64,000 nucleotides of DNA from Epiperipatus broadwayi (taxonomy: Eukaryota > Onychophora > Udeonychophora > Euonychophora > Peripatidae): assembly GCA_028023455.1 (NCBI GenBank), contig JAQFVV010006271.1:2678335-2742334 (forward strand). The letters run 5' to 3'. A program made the position numbers and the translations under genes. Shown here piece after piece: positions 59,829 to 64,000 of this stretch (positions are counted from its first letter, which is position 1; each line of letters starts with the position of its first letter). The notes beneath the pieces were generated by a model. The model was not told the origin of the DNA, did no database searches, and saw only the letters and a program-made list of their open reading frames with translations.

Positions 59829-61007
59829 TTTACTTTATTGTAAATCTCCTAAGAAATTTTCAATTAATAATATTTAGAATCGTTTATGTTAACTTAATGG
59901 GGTATGATTTCAGACTATTTGTTTTGGAGTTAGGTCGATGCTGGTGGATGGATATACGGGTGTTTATATCAATGTAATGTGAAGCATGTTTAGCATACTG
60001 GGCAAAGCCCAATTTAATGCAAAATCCAGAGGTGTAGTCTTTGCATTGCAATACATGCAGATATATTTCCTGCAGCATTGAACCCTTTAGCTCTATGGAT
60101 AGGGACTATAAATCAGCAAATAGACTGCTATACCCCATACATAGCATTTCTTGTAAATATTTTATATACATGATACCTTCAGCAGACAGATATACATTCC
60201 TGTACTGGACAAAGATCATGTCCTTTAAATAATATCATGCTGCAGATGCACATTCCTGTCCATATGGTTTTATGTTAGCATCTTCATATTGCATTGGTTT
60301 GCATCTGTATATTAGAAAGCAAGCATTGGTTTGGCTACAAACTTTTAACCTGAGGTTAAATGTTTGTTTTTGAAAATTTTTTAATTGTGTTGTCTATATA
60401 GCCTATCTATACTCAACATTATAAAACAAAATTTATAAACTGTCCATCTGTGCAAACTATTAACTAAAGTATAAAATAATAATTTAAATTTAAAATCTAA
60501 ACAAGATCAATTTATTCTTCAATTTTAAATATACATATATGTGTGTCAATAAATGTTTTTGTGTGTAATTACTAACAGTGGCATGTTTTTAGAGATATTA
60601 AAATGTATAAGAATTTATTAGAAATCTCATCTACTCCTTAAGCTAGTAGCATGGGCTAATGGTCAATCAAAAAAATGTTGGATCTTTCACAATGCATATC
60701 TTCCTACTATATAAATTTTCTAGTTTCGAATAGCCTAGTGGCACCCTGTACAACAGATATAGTAAGACTCTAAATCTTCTGTGACCATTATAACATAATA
60801 ATATGCTACAACACATACCCTCACCAATCCATTTGTTTAAATTCTGGACTATTTTTGATTCTTTATTATAAATTATATGGGATATGTCAATACATGACCA
60901 TTATCTATAAAAATTTTATTAGCAAAATAGTTTTTATTATTAATGGGATGACATGTTAAGCAAGTTTATTTGTTTAAATAAAATTTAAAATTATTAATAA
61001 TTAGTAT
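59829..61007. other. Intergenic region
   Basis: Short open frames on both strands (for example 59,705-59,977 and 60,041-60,232) without recognisable domains. No repeat boundary seen. Confidence 0.4.
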
Positions 61008-61043
61008 ATATATATATATATATAGTATATATATATATATATA
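61008..61043. repeat. (TA)n tract with one interruption
   Basis: Two TA blocks separated by a single G. It abuts a sequence with a B-box-like GGGTTCAATCC (61,049-61,059). Confidence 0.9.
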
Positions 61044-62660
61044 GTACCGGGTTCAATCCATTGAAGATCACACTTACCCTGCAAGCTTGGTTTAGCTGGG
61101 TTTCAAACTTGTTTCTAATAAATTTATCATCTTATTTAATTATAAATATTACATGAATGAACCAGAATGTTTGAGCAAAGTGGAAAATATTATTGATAGC
61201 AGAGCTGTCAATAATACCCATGATAAGATCGAGCTATGTAATGCATAACACGATCACATTTACAGATCGTGGCCCACCTTGGCTGGTAGATTCAATCCAC
61301 TACTATCCAAACACTTTATTTGTTTCAGAGTAAACCCCAGGCACCAGATAGTCTAAAACATGTTCAGACAGTAGGCCAATAATCCAGCATTCAAAAAATC
61401 CCTTAACTAGCTCAGCTATTTTTTTTAATTCAATTAGTGGTGAAAAGAATTGACCGACAAAATAAAGTTTTAGTTTAAAAGACAATTTATTTTAATTAAC
61501 ATTCATTAACCTAATTTTAAATATCTTATTTAACTATATAACACATGCACATTTATAATTTACACACTATAATGTCTTAGGAGAAATCATTAAATAATAT
61601 TTGAAATTTAAAATACAATGACATCAATATACTAACACATGAACACACACAACATTTTAAACACACATATTAATAGTTCATCTATGTATGCTATAGAGTT
61701 CTTAAACTTGACTCTTGAAGCTTTATGAATGCGATGTCTACTTTAGAAATAAATATCAAAAAATATTATTACCTAGGATTTTGAATGGGGATACTTCTTG
61801 CTGTTTACTGCTTTTAATGAAGTATTTCTAACCGGTTAGATTTGAAGTTTTCTTGTGAAGATTTGATGCTGATTATTCCAAGGCATTTTCTCTAAGACAA
61901 TTAGATATTGAGCAGATTCAGGTTGTTACAGAGGCATCACTTTTATCAGGTAGGTTGGCTGTTTTCATCGGACTTCAGGCTAAAAAAAGTCATATGTTTT
62001 CTGAGGTTTTAACACTGCATTCTTGATTCTGGATATATAATAAGCTGACTGATATAACTCACCAATAGATTGTACTGAACTGTTATCTCAAACACAACTA
62101 ACTGTCTTATAAAAAAATGACTATTTATACATATGGCATGTTGTCATTCTGATATCCTCCAGCAATATCTGTTGTCGAAATTCCTTTGATAATTTTTTAA
62201 CTACGTGTTTTTGGAGATTGTTTAATTAGTAACCATGCAAGCATGTTGTTTTTATATTTTTAATTAGTATCCACCACTGAGTGTTTTTTAATTTTTTAAC
62301 TTTCATTTATTTTTTAATATTTAATACACATACATTATATTTACAGTCGCACACACATATATAATTTGAGATCCATTCACTATTTAGTTTTAAGATGAAC
62401 TTTTTTCCTTTCTTTAAAATAAAAGAGATTTATGTTTTTAAACTTTTAACTTATATTTCAATTAATAATATTAAGAAAAAAAACTCTTTACTTCTTTTAT
62501 GAAACTTTAACTTGATGCTTGTAAAGGAAACCCCCTCCCCTTTTAATTAAATGACTTAACTTTTATTTCAAAACTCTTAAACTTTTACTTTTACAAAATA
62601 TTTTTATTTTAATAATTTTTTAAACAAAATTATTATGTGCCAATACAATGTTGGTACATT
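61044..62660 (-). other. Possible LTR of another retrotransposon (minus orientation)
   Basis: The right edge at about 62,670 looks like an LTR start on the minus strand (TGTAATGTACC) directly preceded by a purine tract. The left edge is uncertain. The (TA)n tract at 61,008-61,043 is the natural candidate. The interval is non-coding apart from a minus frame of 60 codons at 61,303-61,485 with no family I know. Confidence 0.3.
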
Positions 62661-62685
62661 ACACCACCCTCCATTTGAGAGTAAA
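62661..62685 (-). promoter_or_regulatory. Candidate polypurine tract / 3' LTR boundary
   Basis: On the minus strand AAATGGAGGGTGG is followed immediately by TGTAATGTACC. A G-rich purine tract abutting TG is the standard layout at the 3' LTR of Ty3/Gypsy-type elements. The second LTR is not in view. Confidence 0.4.
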
Positions 62686-62990
62686 ATGCATCATTTTTTG
62701 ACCATTTTATCTCTGACAACTTTAATTCTTAACTCTAAATATTTATTATTTTCTAAGTTTGCTTTTTAATATCTTTTACTTTACATGCTAAGGGCAATCT
62801 TCAATTATACTTTACTTCTTTCTATACTGGCAACATTGCTTACAATGATCTAAGTCCTGGATAACGACCATGAGGACAAACTAAATTTGTGGCACAGGGA
62901 TCTTTGGAGATGAGGTGGATGCAGATTCACTGGTTTTTATCGACTTACACATATGAAAACTGAAGCTTCAGGTGCTGGATCTTCTGACTA

Positions 62991-63220
62991 GACTTTGACA
63001 AAGAAAAGGTCACTGCAAATGGCAGGATTTATCAACTGTCCATTTCATCTTATGCTTTACGAAATGAGGTACAAGATATAGGGATTCTCCCCAGGAGAAG
63101 TGACTTATGACTCACTCTGGTTGTTCCCAGTGTGCATTTTAAAAGAGGAATGATTCCTGATAAGTCTGTTATGGGTGCTAAGTTTTATCCAGTCGACAGC
63201 TTTAACTTATCTTTATCTAT
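62991..63220 (+). pseudogene. Unidentified coding-like remnant
   Basis: The plus frame reads KEKVTANGRIYQLSISSYAL and NEVQDIGILPRRSDL, then an in-frame TGA at 63,108, then LTLVVPSVHFKRGMIPDKSV and KFYPVDSF: one stop in about 72 codons in otherwise stop-dense DNA, with locally higher GC. I do not recognise the family. It may belong to an LTR element, but its strand disagrees with the minus orientation suggested by the polypurine tract at 62.67 kb. Confidence 0.3.
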
Positions 63221-64000
63221 AATTTATTTCCATACTACCTATTCCCTTTAATTTCAAACTCTTATACATTCCTAATATAACTTAGATTGACTTTCATTTT
63301 TATTACTTTAACCTTACCATATTCTTTTTAAATCCCCTGAACCTTATCTTAAACCATTTATTTATATTAATCTAATTTTACAATATTATTATTTTTTAAA
63401 ATTCACATGAACACTACTTTAACATATTTATTTATATTACAGTATTACTTTTAAACCATTTGTTTACCTACTTATATTAATGTGCATGTACTCAGAAAAC
63501 TATTTTATTTTATTACACCACTCTATTATTTTCTACAGATATATTATACTTATTTATTTAACTTGATTTTATTCTACATATTTCCATTATTTTATTCATT
63601 TATTTAATTCTACCAACATTACTTTTAAATCATTAACTTGACCCATTTATTTAACTTGATTTTATTGATTTTTTTTTATTTGAACTGTTTATTTATGAGC
63701 ACTTCTTCCTTATTAAAATGTGCATGACAGAAAAAAAAATCATTTATTTTATGAAGCCTCCATTATTATTATTATTACTTTCAAACATTTCATTTATTAT
63801 TGTTCATTTATATTCAAATTTATTATTTTAGTTTTAAATAGAAGTTTCAGATTTAATTTCTCAGACTTACTTACAGTAGAATAATCATATTCGTGCTCAT
63901 TGTCCATTTCCGGTTCTTGTTTCTTTCCTTTACTATTCCGCCCAATTATTAACTTTTAAACTATGTCAGGCAGTTCCTTCTTTCTTTCTACTAATTCACT
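63221..64000. other. T/A-rich low-complexity region
   Basis: TTTATTTA-type low complexity. The phrase TTTATTTAACTTGATTTTATT occurs twice, near 63,553 and 63,643. No gene seen up to the window edge. Confidence 0.5.

Noticed and set aside
62780-63190. Minus-strand reading as the end of a Gypsy polyprotein
   Set aside because: The minus reading has about ten stops and only vague resemblance. The plus reading is more open, so no family was assigned.

Overview
The window is very AT-rich (roughly a quarter G+C by eye), has no operon-like gene packing, and is dominated by decayed retroelements, foldback repeats and microsatellites. This is intergenic DNA of a metazoan, most likely an invertebrate. 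The species cannot be named from the sequence. Only one open reading frame looks like an intact host gene: a 331-residue, single-exon, seven-transmembrane receptor (16,033-17,028, plus strand). Nearly all other recognisable coding signal is broken transposon protein.

Layout. 2.6-7.6 kb is a cluster of Penelope-like retroelement (PLE) fragments in both orientations, with reverse transcriptase (RT) and GIY-YIG endonuclease pieces. 9.5-10.4 kb is a nested foldback. 11.75-14.6 kb is a minus-strand Ty3/Gypsy pol pseudogene. 14.9-15.1 kb holds a foldback and an almost canonical hammerhead ribozyme. The receptor gene follows. 18.0-20.0 kb is a LINE remnant with RT motifs. 23.4 kb has an 87-nt perfect nested hairpin. 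25.4-26.3 kb is a diverged relative of the leader region of the LTR element further right. 26.56-26.79 kb is a foldback of two PLE 3' ends. 32,366-38,661 is a complete-looking gag-only LTR retrotransposon with ~1.94-kb LTRs, inserted in a (TA)n tract. 38.9-42.5 kb is a decayed tetranucleotide array whose strand polarity flips near 40.62 kb and which is interrupted by another PLE copy. 42.5-45.1 kb is strongly T-rich with tandem repeats. 45.87-47.46 kb is a head-to-head palindrome of two PLE fragments. 49.1-49.4 kb and 50.56-50.67 kb are further palindromes. 54,105-54,472 is a hAT-type MITE with a perfect 8-bp target duplication. 56.26-57.4 kb is a second, broken gag-like coding region. 61-64 kb probably contains the edge of another LTR element.

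Common thread. PLE remnants from several families recur across the window. Several carry, just after the endonuclease stop, a small RNA-like module that resembles a hammerhead ribozyme: a CUGAUGA-like core, stem II directly followed by GAA, a short or palindromic stem III and a short stem I. Hammerhead ribozymes in PLEs are established knowledge. New here are their number, their diverse states of decay, the inverted pairing of the elements, and their repeated juxtaposition to (TA)n tracts. I did not find a multi-gene system that I would call a new biological pathway.
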